From the NCBI RefSeq assembly GCF_001047075.2, contig NZ_DF968005.1, forward strand, positions 444,351 through 487,651: DNA of 43,301 bases. Reading direction: 5' to 3'. Each line of letters starts with the position of its first letter. Position 1 is the first letter of the stretch. Of the stretch, positions 16,507-24,589 are shown one piece after another. The position numbers and the translations under genes were made by a program. This DNA comes from Fructobacillus ficulneus. GTDB taxonomy: Bacteria; Bacillota; Bacilli; Lactobacillales; Lactobacillaceae. Under the pieces are notes generated by a model. It worked only from the letters and a program-made list of their open reading frames with translations. It made no database searches and had not been told where the DNA came from.

Positions 16507-17382
16507 TTAGAAAAAGTTCATGGAGTATGAACCATTAAAGGTATCACCAGCGGCTAAGACATTGACGCCGAACTTTTCTTTAAAGTTTCCAGTGGCATCA
16601 ACCGTGTCAGCAATTCCCCACCAAGGTTCGACTGCAATAAATGGTGCATCCTTACCAGCTGGGGTCCAAATCCCAGCGTATTGGGCATTGTCAATGGTCA
16701 TTTCCATTCCATGCTGGTTCGCCAACCGAGCTAACAAGAAAGTCGTTTTCTGCCGGTCAAGCTTTAAGATAATGGCATCGTCATGGTAATCTTCTTGTCG
16801 CAGACGCAAAGGAATATTGGAGCTAAAAGGAGTTGGGACATTTGGATTAGAGTATGGACCAACTAAGCGAATTCGGTCATAGACCTTTTCCGGTGTAACC
16901 GATAGGTAGTAGTCAGAAAACTTACCGCCATCGAGGGGTAAGTTAAAGGCCGGATGGCCACCAACTGAAAAGAAAAGTGAATCGTGGGTGGCCGGATTAT
17001 TAACGATGTATTCAACCTTAAGTTCTGAATCAACTAAAGTAAAGACGACATCAAAAACAAAGGCAAAGGGATAAACCCGTCGCGTTGATTCTGAGTCCTC
17101 TAGTCGTAGTCGAACCATATCATCCTGCCGGTTGACCACCATAAAGTCCATATTGCGGGCAAAACCGTGCTGGTTCATATAGTAGGTTTGACCAGCTAAG
17201 TCATACTGGTCCCCCTGCAGACGACCAACAATTGGGAATAGATTTGGTGCATGACGACCCCAATACTTGGGATCACCATACCAAATATATTCCAATTCAG
17301 CCTCTTTATTCCAAGCAGAGGTCAATTCGGCCCCGTGCTCGTTAATCTCAACCTTTAATTTTTCATTCTCCAGTATTATCAT
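16507..17382 (-). CDS. Aldose 1-epimerase family protein (LacX-like)
   Basis: This 291-residue protein has the galactose-mutarotase-like beta-sandwich signatures. LFPIVGRLQGDQYDLAG is near residues 47-63, then YMNQHGFARNMDF with the catalytic-type histidine. FFSVGGHPAFNLPL near residue 140 carries the second conserved histidine, and FIAVEPWWGIAD near 257 carries a glutamate. The pattern fits the LacX-like branch of aldose 1-epimerases, whose sugar substrate is often unknown. There is no signal peptide. It lies between the recombinase gene and the unrecognised gene, all on the minus strand with short gaps, but no sugar pathway genes are nearby. Confidence 0.88.
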   Translation of the reverse strand: MIILENEKLKVEINEHGAELTSAWNKEAELEYIWYGDPKYWGRHAPNLFPIVGRLQGDQYDLAGQTYYMNQHGFARNMDFMVVNRQDDMVRLRLEDSESTRRVYPFAFVFDVVFTLVDSELKVEYIVNNPATHDSLFFSVGGHPAFNLPLDGGKFSDYYLSVTPEKVYDRIRLVGPYSNPNVPTPFSSNIPLRLRQEDYHDDAIILKLDRQKTTFLLARLANQHGMEMTIDNAQYAGIWTPAGKDAPFIAVEPWWGIADTVDATGNFKEKFGVNVLAAGDTFNGSYSMNFF

Positions 17383-17485
17383 GTCTTTATTTTACTATCC
17401 TTTGATTACAATAACAATTGGCAATCATAGTCAAAATCAACCAATTGTCGGTTAATAAAACATTCGCGCTGGTACTTAGATAACT

Positions 17486-18403
17486 TTAACGTTTGGCTCT
17501 AGGAAAATAACTTTGATAAGAGGACTGGAGCATCGCCTTCGACACATGAGTATAGATTTGAGTGGTTGATAGGTTAGCGTGTCCCAAAAGTTCCTGAACA
17601 GTCCGCATATCCGCTCCACGATTCAATAAAGCTGTCGCAAACGAATGACGCAGCATATGGGGGTGAATCTTACCTGTTAAAGTCGTTTTCTGCATCAACT
17701 GGTTCAAAATATAGGTCACCCCTGCCGAAGTTAATGCTCCTCCCTGAGCGTTTAAAAAAACGTTCTGGCTTGGATTGGCAACCGTTTTACGAGCCACTAG
17801 CTCAGGCCGACAATTGTCTAAATAATCCACCAAGGCTTTTTGAGCATACGAGCCAAAAGGAACATACCGGTCTTTATTTCCCTTCCCATGCACTAAAATT
17901 AACCGCTGTTTCAAATCGACTTGGTCTGTTTCCATATTTGAAAATTCCGAAACTCGCATCCCAGTCGCAAATAAGACTTCCAACAAGGCGGCATCACGCC
18001 GCCACAACGGATGTTCTTCACGCTCATAGGCCGCCTTAAATAATTCTTGAATTTCATTATCATAGAAAAATTCAGGTAAATGGGCCTGGTGCCGTCGTAA
18101 AGCGACTCCCTCAAAGGGATTATCAAGACTAACCTTTTGACTGACCAAATACGCATAGAAATTTTTCAAACTCGAAATTTTACGGGCAATGGTTGTCCGA
18201 GCCAGCACTTGGTTATATAAGTCCGCTAAGTAAAGCCTAACTTCAAGAGTTTTAACCTTCGTGAAGCCATCAAAACCACCATTAGTATCAAGGTAATAGC
18301 GAAAGGCAGCAATGTCTTTCAGATAGGCTTTCACCGTTTGGTCAGAATACCCTCGTTCGGCCTCTAGGTATTGTTGGTATTGTTGTTCTTCCACAGTCTT
18401 CAT
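17486..18403 (-). CDS. Tyrosine recombinase XerC/XerD
   Basis: This roughly 305-residue protein has an N-terminal SAM-like core-binding domain (about 1-90) and a C-terminal catalytic domain. Catalytic residues are visible: Arg in ATGMRVSE, Lys in GKGNKDR, HxxR in HMLRHSFATALL, the GHANLSTTQ histidine and the nucleophilic Tyr in QIYTHVS. It resolves chromosome dimers with a partner recombinase. Sequence alone does not separate XerC from XerD, although a Xer gene near dprA-topA in lactobacilli is usually xerC. The ATG at 18403 is taken; an in-frame TTG at 18424 is also open. No ribosome site precedes the ATG, and a TATAAT is six bases upstream, so the message may be leaderless. Confidence 0.93.
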   Translation of the reverse strand: MKTVEEQQYQQYLEAERGYSDQTVKAYLKDIAAFRYYLDTNGGFDGFTKVKTLEVRLYLADLYNQVLARTTIARKISSLKNFYAYLVSQKVSLDNPFEGVALRRHQAHLPEFFYDNEIQELFKAAYEREEHPLWRRDAALLEVLFATGMRVSEFSNMETDQVDLKQRLILVHGKGNKDRYVPFGSYAQKALVDYLDNCRPELVARKTVANPSQNVFLNAQGGALTSAGVTYILNQLMQKTTLTGKIHPHMLRHSFATALLNRGADMRTVQELLGHANLSTTQIYTHVSKAMLQSSYQSYFPRAKR

Positions 18404-18423
18404 ATTGTTATTATACCCAGTCA

Positions 18424-18446
18424 ATTCTTAAGAAGACCTTAAGAAT
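18424..18446. promoter_or_regulatory. Perfect palindrome upstream of xer (operator candidate)
   Basis: ATTCTTAAG (18424-18432) and CTTAAGAAT (18438-18446) form a perfect 9-base inverted repeat with a 5-base spacer. It lies just upstream of the TATAAT (18413-18408) of the recombinase gene, where a -35 would be. It is also about 95 bases from the divergent small gene. Confidence 0.5.
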
Positions 18447-18541
18447 CTTATGATTACAGAAACATTGATACATTTGAAACCTTTTCGTCTCAAATAACTG
18501 TATAGTGAAACCATGCAAAACAATTATTTCGGAGGCATTTT

Positions 18542-18811
18542 ATGAATTTACCAGTAACTTCAACAAAAGATTATTTGCTGCACGTCACCGGGTTGAAGCG
18601 GGTCAAATTTGACGCCTTCTTCTTAGGCATTCGCGACAACATCTTAAACCACCGTGACCAACGAGTAGCCTTACAAAAAGGTGAGGTCTTCAAGCCCCGT
18701 CACCATCAAGCTCACACATTGCGCAATAAACGCGTGATTACAAGTACAGACCGGTACGCCTACCGGCCACGGGCTGAAAAGCGTCAAATCCAAGAAAATT
18801 CAAAATATTAA
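18542..18811 (+). CDS. Small basic protein of unknown function (89 residues)
   Basis: I do not recognise this 89-residue protein. It is strongly basic by count (19 Lys/Arg against 8 Asp/Glu, plus five His). The middle has FKPRHHQAHTLRNKRVITS, and the start MNLPVTSTKDYLLHVTGLKR suggests an amphipathic helix. There is no membrane segment. A nucleic-acid-binding role is possible but not shown. A very good ribosome site (GGAGG, six to seven bases before ATG) and a dedicated terminator indicate a real gene. A TATAGT about 50 bases upstream is the only promoter-like hexamer I see. Confidence 0.75.
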   Translation: MNLPVTSTKDYLLHVTGLKRVKFDAFFLGIRDNILNHRDQRVALQKGEVFKPRHHQAHTLRNKRVITSTDRYAYRPRAEKRQIQENSKY

Positions 18812-18822
18812 TCCCATTAACT

Positions 18823-18879
18823 AAAAAGGTTACCTTCAGTAACTGACTAATCAAAGTCAATTACTTGGGTAACCTTTTT
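18823..18879. terminator. Long bidirectional two-tier terminator
   Basis: AAAAAGGTTACC (18823-18834) pairs with GGTAACCTTTTT (18868-18879). Inside, GTAA/TTAC and TGACT/AGTCA continue the helix to a 6-base loop. A and T runs on the two sides make it work for both the plus-strand small gene and the minus-strand UPF0210 gene. Confidence 0.85.
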
Positions 18880-18882
18880 ATT

Positions 18883-20226
18883 TTAGTTTTTAAATGAATG
18901 GATTGGTGCTGGCACATGACCACCACGGTTAATAAAGTCAGCAGAAGACTTTGGTACCACTGGCATCACGGGTGCTGTTCCCAACAAACCACCGTAATCA
19001 ACCATATCCCCGACCTTAGCACCGTTGGTTGGCAAGATTCGGACAGCAGTTGTCTTGTTGTTTTGAACACCGATAGCGGCTTCATCAGCAATCATCGCTG
19101 AAATCTTTGTGGCATCCGTTTCACCAGGAATGGCAATCATGTCCAAACCAACAGAACAAACAGAAGTCATGGCTTCTAACTTGGCCAATGACAAAGTTCC
19201 AGCCTTCACGGCATCAATCATGCCGGCATCTTCAGAAACCGGGATAAATGCTCCAGACAAACCACCGACACCTTGTGAGGCCATAACCCCACCCTTCTTA
19301 ACGGCATCGTTGAGCAACATCAAAGCAGCAGTTGTTCCGTGGGTTCCAACTTGTTCCAAGCCGATTTCTTCCAAGACTTCGGCAACAGAGTCCCCACGAG
19401 CTGGCGTTGGTGCCAATGACAAATCAACGATTCCAAAGGGAACACCTAAGCGTTCAGCAGCGACAGTTCCAACCAATTGTCCAACACGAGTAATCTTGAA
19501 GGCTGTCTTCTTGATTGTTTCGGCCACCGTCGTGATTGATTCACCCTTAACTTGTTCCAAGGCCCGCTTGACAACACCCGGTCCAGAAACTCCGACGTTA
19601 ATGACAACATCAGGTTCTGAGACACCGTGGAAGGCACCCGCCATGAAGGGATTGTCTTCGACAGCGTTAGCAAAGACAACCATCTTTGAATTTGCTGTAT
19701 CGGACTTATCGGTGATGGCCTTAATGGTTTCACCCATTAATTTAACGGCATCTAAGTTGATACCGGCCTTTGATGACCCAACGTTGATTGATGACATCAC
19801 AACATCGGTTTCAGTCAAGGCAGTCGGCAATGACTTGATCAAGGCCAAGTCACCGTGTGAAAAACCTTTTTGAACAAGGGCTGAATAGCCACCGATAAAA
19901 TCAACGCCAACTTCTTTAGCAGCATCATCCAAGGCGTGAGCCAAGACCAAAATTTCCTTTTCGTCGGCTGAGCCGGCAATCAAAGAAACTGGGGTCACGG
20001 AAATTCGCTTGTTGGTAATCGGCACGCCATATTCACGTTCAATTTGTTGACCGACAGCCACCAGGTTTTTGGCATAAGTCGTGACTTTCTTGTAAACGTT
20101 CTTAGCTGTTTCTTCAGCCGAACCACCAACTGTGTCTAACAATGAAATTCCCATCGTGATCGTGCGAATGTCAAAGTTATCTTCTTTAACCATTTGAATG
20201 GTTTCTTGAATCTGTGTTGTATCCAT
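18883..20226 (-). CDS. UPF0210 (PFL-like, DUF711) family protein
   Basis: This 447-residue protein matches the UPF0210/DUF711 family across its length. The N-terminus has [14 protein letters not shown], then [28 protein letters not shown] and [43 protein letters not shown] and the C-terminal [13 protein letters not shown] are also present. The fold is related to glycyl-radical enzymes, hence the PFL-like name, but no radical-site motif is present and the function is unknown. It follows the ACT-domain gene by 46 bases. This pair is conserved across many Firmicutes, suggesting that the ACT protein regulates it by binding a small ligand. Confidence 0.93.
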   Translation of the reverse strand: MDTTQIQETIQMVKEDNFDIRTITMGISLLDTVGGSAEETAKNVYKKVTTYAKNLVAVGQQIEREYGVPITNKRISVTPVSLIAGSADEKEILVLAHALDDAAKEVGVDFIGGYSALVQKGFSHGDLALIKSLPTALTETDVVMSSINVGSSKAGINLDAVKLMGETIKAITDKSDTANSKMVVFANAVEDNPFMAGAFHGVSEPDVVINVGVSGPGVVKRALEQVKGESITTVAETIKKTAFKITRVGQLVGTVAAERLGVPFGIVDLSLAPTPARGDSVAEVLEEIGLEQVGTHGTTAALMLLNDAVKKGGVMASQGVGGLSGAFIPVSEDAGMIDAVKAGTLSLAKLEAMTSVCSVGLDMIAIPGETDATKISAMIADEAAIGVQNNKTTAVRILPTNGAKVGDMVDYGGLLGTAPVMPVVPKSSADFINRGGHVPAPIHSFKN

Positions 20227-20272
20227 TTTGCTTACTTATCTCTTATTTACTGTTTATTTTTAATTCGTTAAA

Positions 20273-20542
20273 TTAAATGTGGGCCATCGTGTCAAAAATT
20301 TCTTCGCGTTGGATGTGGATCGTCACACCAAGGCGACTTCCTTCTTCCTTCAAGGCTGCATAAACTTCATTGAAGTCGTCTGCTTCATCGATTCCAACCA
20401 ACATTGACATCGTGAATGTCTGAGACATGATTGTCTGAGACATATCCAAAATATTAACCCCATGGTTAGACAAAACTGTTGCCACACCGGCAACGATTCC
20501 TGTCTGGTCTTGGCCAACAACAGTAACAACCGCTTTAATCAT
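20273..20542 (-). CDS. ACT domain protein (UPF0237)
   Basis: This 89-residue protein is a single ACT domain of the UPF0237 family. It has KAVVTVVGQDQTGIVAGVATVL at the N-terminus, a MSQTIMSQTFTMSMLV strand, and IHIQREEIFDTMAHI at the end. ACT domains usually bind amino acids and pass a signal to a partner. The partner here is very probably the UPF0210 protein encoded next. It has a strong ribosome site (AGAGGAG). An upstream gap of 47 bases follows the deoxyribosyltransferase gene, with no terminator seen, so the three may be co-transcribed. Confidence 0.93.
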   Translation of the reverse strand: MIKAVVTVVGQDQTGIVAGVATVLSNHGVNILDMSQTIMSQTFTMSMLVGIDEADDFNEVYAALKEEGSRLGVTIHIQREEIFDTMAHI

Positions 20543-20589
20543 CTTCTACTCCTCTTTCATCACAATTAATGAATTTAAAATCGTTATCC

Positions 20590-21036
20590 TTAGATGACTT
20601 GGCCATCATAAGGAACAACGGGTAAGTTTTCCAAATCGTAATCTGCCACAGCTTCAACACTATGCAAATAGGCCGTTAATGACTTGGCAATCATCAAATT
20701 CAATGTCACCGCTTCATCTTCCTTAATTACAACAACTGGAATGCCCTTAGCATGGGCATAACCAATTTCCCAGGCAGTCCCTGAGTCAGCATCCTGGTTA
20801 TCAAAATCAGCAATAGCAACAACGACATCACAGGCATCGATGGCCGCAACATCTGATTCGTAGGCAGCTACTTGCCATTCTGGTGAGAACAATTCAAATT
20901 CCTCGTATTGGTGCTTACGGGGTGAGAAGAATCCACTAACCTGTGGGTGTGCCTCTAAAGCTTTCTCCAAGCGTCCAGCCTTTTCATTTTGTGTTTCTGA
21001 AAAAAATGGACCAGCCATATAAACTTGCTTAGCCAT
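20590..21036 (-). CDS. ntd: Nucleoside 2-deoxyribosyltransferase
   Basis: This 148-residue protein fits the nucleoside 2-deoxyribosyltransferase family. The base-binding start is VYMAGPFFSETQ, followed by a central AIDACDVVVAIADFDNQDADSGTAWEIGYAHAKG segment. There the glutamate in TAWEIGYA is the expected nucleophile, and DxDSGT shapes the active site. The enzyme swaps bases between deoxynucleosides and is typical of lactobacilli that rely on nucleoside salvage. It lies downstream of the mvaS terminator, with promoter-like hexamers (TAGAAT around 21076) in the gap. Confidence 0.92.
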   Translation of the reverse strand: MAKQVYMAGPFFSETQNEKAGRLEKALEAHPQVSGFFSPRKHQYEEFELFSPEWQVAAYESDVAAIDACDVVVAIADFDNQDADSGTAWEIGYAHAKGIPVVVIKEDEAVTLNLMIAKSLTAYLHSVEAVADYDLENLPVVPYDGQVI

Positions 21037-21116
21037 GGTAAATTCTCCTTTATCTTACCTTTATCAATTGTAATTCTAGTTTAACAAATCCAAGTTGCAG
21101 GGGTATAACATTCTGA

Positions 21117-21152
21117 CAAAAAAACGGCTTGAAAAGCTGAACTTTTCAAGCC
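21117..21152 (-). terminator. Intrinsic terminator after mvaS
   Basis: GGCTTGAAAAG (minus, 21152-21142) pairs perfectly with CTTTTCAAGCC (21136-21126) around a 5-base loop. A run of T follows. Confidence 0.9.
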
Positions 21153-21173
21153 ATTTATAGTTAATATATGCCT

Positions 21174-22337
21174 TTAACCAATTCGGTACTGGCGTTCGCC
21201 ACTTTGCCAACCAAGGAACTGGCATAGGCCGGTTCCAGCTGGTGCTTGTGACTGTGAATCAACGGCTGAATCAAAGAGTTGAGAATTAAAGATTTCTTCA
21301 TATTCTGCAACACTGACCATCTGACGATGGGCTAACATTCCTGCAACGTCCTGCTGAGCCACCACTTGGTCAAAGCCGTCAGACAATTTAAGCGAAAATA
21401 GTTCCGCCTCGGCCCCCGACCCATATGAAAAGACCCCTAATCGTTGGCCAGTCTGCAAGTCACCCTCTTTCAGCAAAGAAAGTAGAGCCAAGTAAACTGA
21501 ACCAGTATAAAGATTTCCCACCTGGCGGTTATAAACTTGCGAAGCAGCGAGCTGGGCTCGTAGAAATGCTTGACCGTCCGCATCGACTTGGTCCATGATT
21601 TGGTCCAAGGCCTTCTTGCCCATCTTGGTATAAGGCAAATGAAAGGCAAAACCAGCCAAATCAGACAACTTCATCCCAGTCTGGTCTTGGTAGCGTTGCC
21701 AGAGCGTTAAGAACATTTCCTTGTAGACGTCTGTCGAGAGGTGTCCATCAACTAGAGCAGTTGTCGAGTCGATTGGTCGCCAGAAATCAGCCACATCACG
21801 ACTCATATAAACAGAATCGGTTGCGATTTCGGCAATGGCCGGGTCGTCAGAAACAACCATTGCGACTGCCCCCGCTCCTTGGGTCACTTCACCCGGGGTT
21901 GCTAGACCATAACGGGCGATATCCGCCGCAATCACCAAGACTTTTTTCCCAGGATGCAAAGCAACAAAATCGCGGGCCTGCATCAGCCCATAGGTTCCGG
22001 CGTAACAAGCTTGCTTCATCTCAATCGTACGAATAAAGGGTGAAAGCCCCAAAAGTTTTTGGGCAAAAACAGCTGCGGACTTGGAATTATCGACCCCAGA
22101 TTCCGTGGCAAAGACGACCATTTCGATTTGTTCACGGTCAGCATCCGTTAAGATTTTTTGAGCAGCATTGACGCCCATCGTCACGACATCTTCATAATTT
22201 GGCACGATTGTTTGGACTGATTGACCAATCCCAATCGTATACTTATCAGGCTCATCACCCCGGACCTGAGCCAATTCAACCAGGTCCAAAGCTAACCCTG
22301 GCGTGTAAAAACCAATCTTATCAATACCAACAGTCAT
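21174..22337 (-). CDS. mvaS: Hydroxymethylglutaryl-CoA synthase
   Basis: This 387-residue enzyme condenses acetyl-CoA with acetoacetyl-CoA in the mevalonate pathway to isoprenoids. Catalytic residues of the bacterial class are visible: E79 in FATESGVDNSKS, C111 in KQACYAGTYG, and a histidine in FAFHLPYTKMGKKA. The GNLYTGSVYLALLSLL motif is also present. The ATG at 22337 is chosen because GGAGGAGACAGCG precedes it; an in-frame start at 22379 lies inside the terminator region. A terminator of the upstream ABC-F gene ends only about 28 bases before the start, so no obvious room remains for a separate promoter. The next mevalonate genes are not adjacent. Confidence 0.96.
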   Translation of the reverse strand: MTVGIDKIGFYTPGLALDLVELAQVRGDEPDKYTIGIGQSVQTIVPNYEDVVTMGVNAAQKILTDADREQIEMVVFATESGVDNSKSAAVFAQKLLGLSPFIRTIEMKQACYAGTYGLMQARDFVALHPGKKVLVIAADIARYGLATPGEVTQGAGAVAMVVSDDPAIAEIATDSVYMSRDVADFWRPIDSTTALVDGHLSTDVYKEMFLTLWQRYQDQTGMKLSDLAGFAFHLPYTKMGKKALDQIMDQVDADGQAFLRAQLAASQVYNRQVGNLYTGSVYLALLSLLKEGDLQTGQRLGVFSYGSGAEAELFSLKLSDGFDQVVAQQDVAGMLAHRQMVSVAEYEEIFNSQLFDSAVDSQSQAPAGTGLCQFLGWQSGERQYRIG

Positions 22338-22362
22338 CGCTGTCTCCTCCAAACTGCATTTA

Positions 22363-22391
22363 AGCAAAAAAGCGCCCAAAAGCGCTTCTTT
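22363..22391 (-). terminator. Terminator or attenuator between the second ABC-F gene and mvaS
   Basis: AAGCGC (minus 22387-22382) pairs with GCGCTT (22375-22370) around a 6-base loop. A run of six T follows. It sits just upstream of the mvaS ribosome site. Confidence 0.8.
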
Positions 22392-22410
22392 TTTTATCTT
22401 TTAAGTCTTC

Positions 22411-24036
22411 TTATTCGTACAAAGCCTTAACCTTGGCTTGGATACTGTCAGAAGTAATAAAGTCATCATAAGTTGTGTCCAAACGGTCAACAACACCATT
22501 GGCTGAAACTTCAACAATGTGGTTGGCAGTCGTTTCCAAGAACTCGTGATCGTGAGAAGTCATAATCACAGAACCCTTAAAGTCAGCGACAGCATCGTTC
22601 AATGACTGAATTGATTCCAAATCCAAGTGATTGGTTGGGTCATCTAGCAACAAGACGTTGGCCTTCAAAAGCATCAACTTTGACAAGACAATTCGAACTT
22701 TTTCGCCTCCAGACAAAACCTTGATTTGCTTCAAGGAGTCATCACCCTTAAAGAGCATTTGACCCAACATCCCACGGAGAGATGTGTTGTCCTTTTGTTC
22801 TTCTTCAGCGTAATCACGCAACCAATCCAAGATAACCATTTCTTGGTCTTCGAAGTTATCATTCAAATCCTTAGCCAAGTATGATTGAGTGGTTGTCACA
22901 CCCCAAGTAACGGTTCCTTCATCAGGTTCCATCGTGCCGGCCATGATTTGCATCAAAGTTGTCGTTGCCAAATCTGACCGAGACAAGATCGCCAACTTGT
23001 CGCCAGGACGACCAGTAAAGGTAATGTTATCCAAAACCTTTTCACCGTCAATGGTTTTTGAAACGCCTTCAACTCGAACCAAATCATTCCCTAGTTCACG
23101 GTTAAGTGGGAAGTTAATGTATGGGTACTTACGTGAAGATGGCTTAATATCATCAAGGGTAATCTTTTCCAATTGCTTCTTACGGGCTGTCGCCTGCTTA
23201 GACTTTGAAGCGTTGGCAGAGAAACGCGCCACGAATTCTTGCAATTGCTTAATTTGTTCTTCTTTTTTAGAGTTTTGTTGTGAGGCCAAACGTTGAGCCA
23301 ATTCGGCTGATTCACGCCAGAAGTCGTAGTTTCCAACGAATGACGTAATCTTACCAAAATCAACATCCAAGATGTTGGTTGAAACAACGTTCAAGAAGTG
23401 ACGATCGTGGGAAACGACAATGACAAGGTTATCAAAGTCAGCCAAGAAATCTTCCAACCAGCCGATAGTTTGGGCATCCAAACCGTTGGTTGGTTCATCC
23501 AAAACCAAGATATCAGGGTTACCAAACAAAGCTTGGGCCAACAAGACCTTAACCTTGTCATTTTCAGTCAATTCACCCATTAGGCTTTGTTGCATTGAGT
23601 CATCAATACCTAACTTCGTCAATAATTGAGCGGCTTCAGCTTCGGCATTCCAGCCATCCAATTCTTCAAATTCAGCTGACAAATCACCAACGCGAACACC
23701 GTCTTCATCAGAAAAATCAGGCTTAGCATAAATAGCATCCATCTCTGTCTTGACTTGGTGAAGTCGCTCATGTCCCTGAATAACCGTATCCATTACGGTA
23801 AAATCATCAAAGGCAAAGTGATCTTGCTGGAGTGATGACATTCGGTCGTTTTGACTGATGTTAATCGTTCCTTCAGTTGGTTCCAATTCACCTTGCAGCA
23901 ACTTCAAAAAAGTTGATTTTCCAGCGCCATTAGCTCCAATAATCCCGTAAGTGTGGCCGGGTACCAATTTTAAGTTAACGTCCTGGTAAAGCTTCTTACC
24001 AGAAAATGAAAATGTCATATCTGCAACGGTGATCAA
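22411..24036 (-). CDS. ABC-F family ATPase, YkpA/YbiT-like
   Basis: This roughly 541-residue soluble protein has two ABC domains. Domain 1 has Walker A GANGAGKST and LVLDEPTNGLD, but the signature is changed to LTENDKVKVLLAQAL. Domain 2 has a degenerate Walker A (ILSRSDLATTTLM), signature LSGGEKVRIVLSK, and DDPTNHLD with Asp at the catalytic Glu position. Such changes occur in the YkpA/YbiT branch, which suggests subfamily character over decay. The linker has a lysine-rich arm (KSKQATARKKQLEK). The start is taken as a TTG at 24036, because a TTGGAGGAC ribosome site precedes it and the product then starts MITVADMTFSF as in relatives. A terminator follows. Confidence 0.9.
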   Translation of the reverse strand: MITVADMTFSFSGKKLYQDVNLKLVPGHTYGIIGANGAGKSTFLKLLQGELEPTEGTINISQNDRMSSLQQDHFAFDDFTVMDTVIQGHERLHQVKTEMDAIYAKPDFSDEDGVRVGDLSAEFEELDGWNAEAEAAQLLTKLGIDDSMQQSLMGELTENDKVKVLLAQALFGNPDILVLDEPTNGLDAQTIGWLEDFLADFDNLVIVVSHDRHFLNVVSTNILDVDFGKITSFVGNYDFWRESAELAQRLASQQNSKKEEQIKQLQEFVARFSANASKSKQATARKKQLEKITLDDIKPSSRKYPYINFPLNRELGNDLVRVEGVSKTIDGEKVLDNITFTGRPGDKLAILSRSDLATTTLMQIMAGTMEPDEGTVTWGVTTTQSYLAKDLNDNFEDQEMVILDWLRDYAEEEQKDNTSLRGMLGQMLFKGDDSLKQIKVLSGGEKVRIVLSKLMLLKANVLLLDDPTNHLDLESIQSLNDAVADFKGSVIMTSHDHEFLETTANHIVEVSANGVVDRLDTTYDDFITSDSIQAKVKALYE

Positions 24037-24090
24037 GAATTCGTCCTCCAAGTGGGTCAAAAGTATAAAATATCCTGCTAATATCATAAC

Positions 24091-24117
24091 AAAAAAACGC
24101 CCTCTTTTGGGCGTTTT
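24091..24117 (-). terminator. Intrinsic terminator after the small membrane protein gene
   Basis: AAAACGCCC (minus 24117-24109) pairs with GGGCGTTTT (24102-24094), followed by more T residues. It lies before the start of the second ABC-F gene. Confidence 0.9.
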
Positions 24118-24128
24118 ATCAAAATGCT

Positions 24129-24524
24129 TTATAGGTTTTTCAAACCGCCATCAATCGGCTGCATGTTTTCGTCTGGGTCAGACCGAGTATCTGTCCAAAA
24201 AGTAAAAATGGTTAGGACAAGGTAAAAGACAGCTAGATAGTAACCATATTCCTCATTAACCCAGCCTCCGATACCCGTTGTTACAAGTGCAAAGAGTAGA
24301 CCTTGTGCAAAAATCCAATAAAAACGCAGACCTTTAACACGAATTTGATAGCCAAAATAAAGAGCAAAGAGGCCATTCAAGACAAAGTAAAGTCCCACTA
24401 CTTCAGTTGTATCAGACCAGTCGGAGTGATCAGCCATAAAAGGCAACAAAATTGTCACAACGATCATTAGGATTAAGTTATAAAACCAAGCTGTCTGCCG
24501 GGCTTTATTCAGCGAGTTAAGCAT
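24129..24524 (-). CDS. Unrecognised four-helix membrane protein (131 residues)
   Basis: I do not recognise this 131-residue protein. Four hydrophobic segments are clear: about residues 13-31 (WFYNLILMIVVTILLPFMA), 42-61, 68-88 and 94-111, each separated by short loops. The C-terminus is polar and acidic (DTRSDPDENMQPIDGGLKNL). The predicted topology has both ends on the same side. The ATG at 24524 is taken because a GAGG site lies six bases upstream; an ATG at 24536 overlaps that site. It follows rsmE on the same strand with a 65-base gap and has its own terminator. No function can be inferred. Confidence 0.75.
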   Translation of the reverse strand: MLNSLNKARQTAWFYNLILMIVVTILLPFMADHSDWSDTTEVVGLYFVLNGLFALYFGYQIRVKGLRFYWIFAQGLLFALVTTGIGGWVNEEYGYYLAVFYLVLTIFTFWTDTRSDPDENMQPIDGGLKNL

Positions 24525-24589
24525 GAAAAACCTCATTCAAAGTAAAATAGATAAATTCAATTATACGGGTTTAATTATTACTGGGCAAG

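Noticed and set aside
19109-19873. 254-codon open frame on the plus strand
   Set aside because: It is antisense to the UPF0210 gene; Ser/Thr/Pro-rich content is what the complement of Gly/Ala/Val-rich coding sequence gives.
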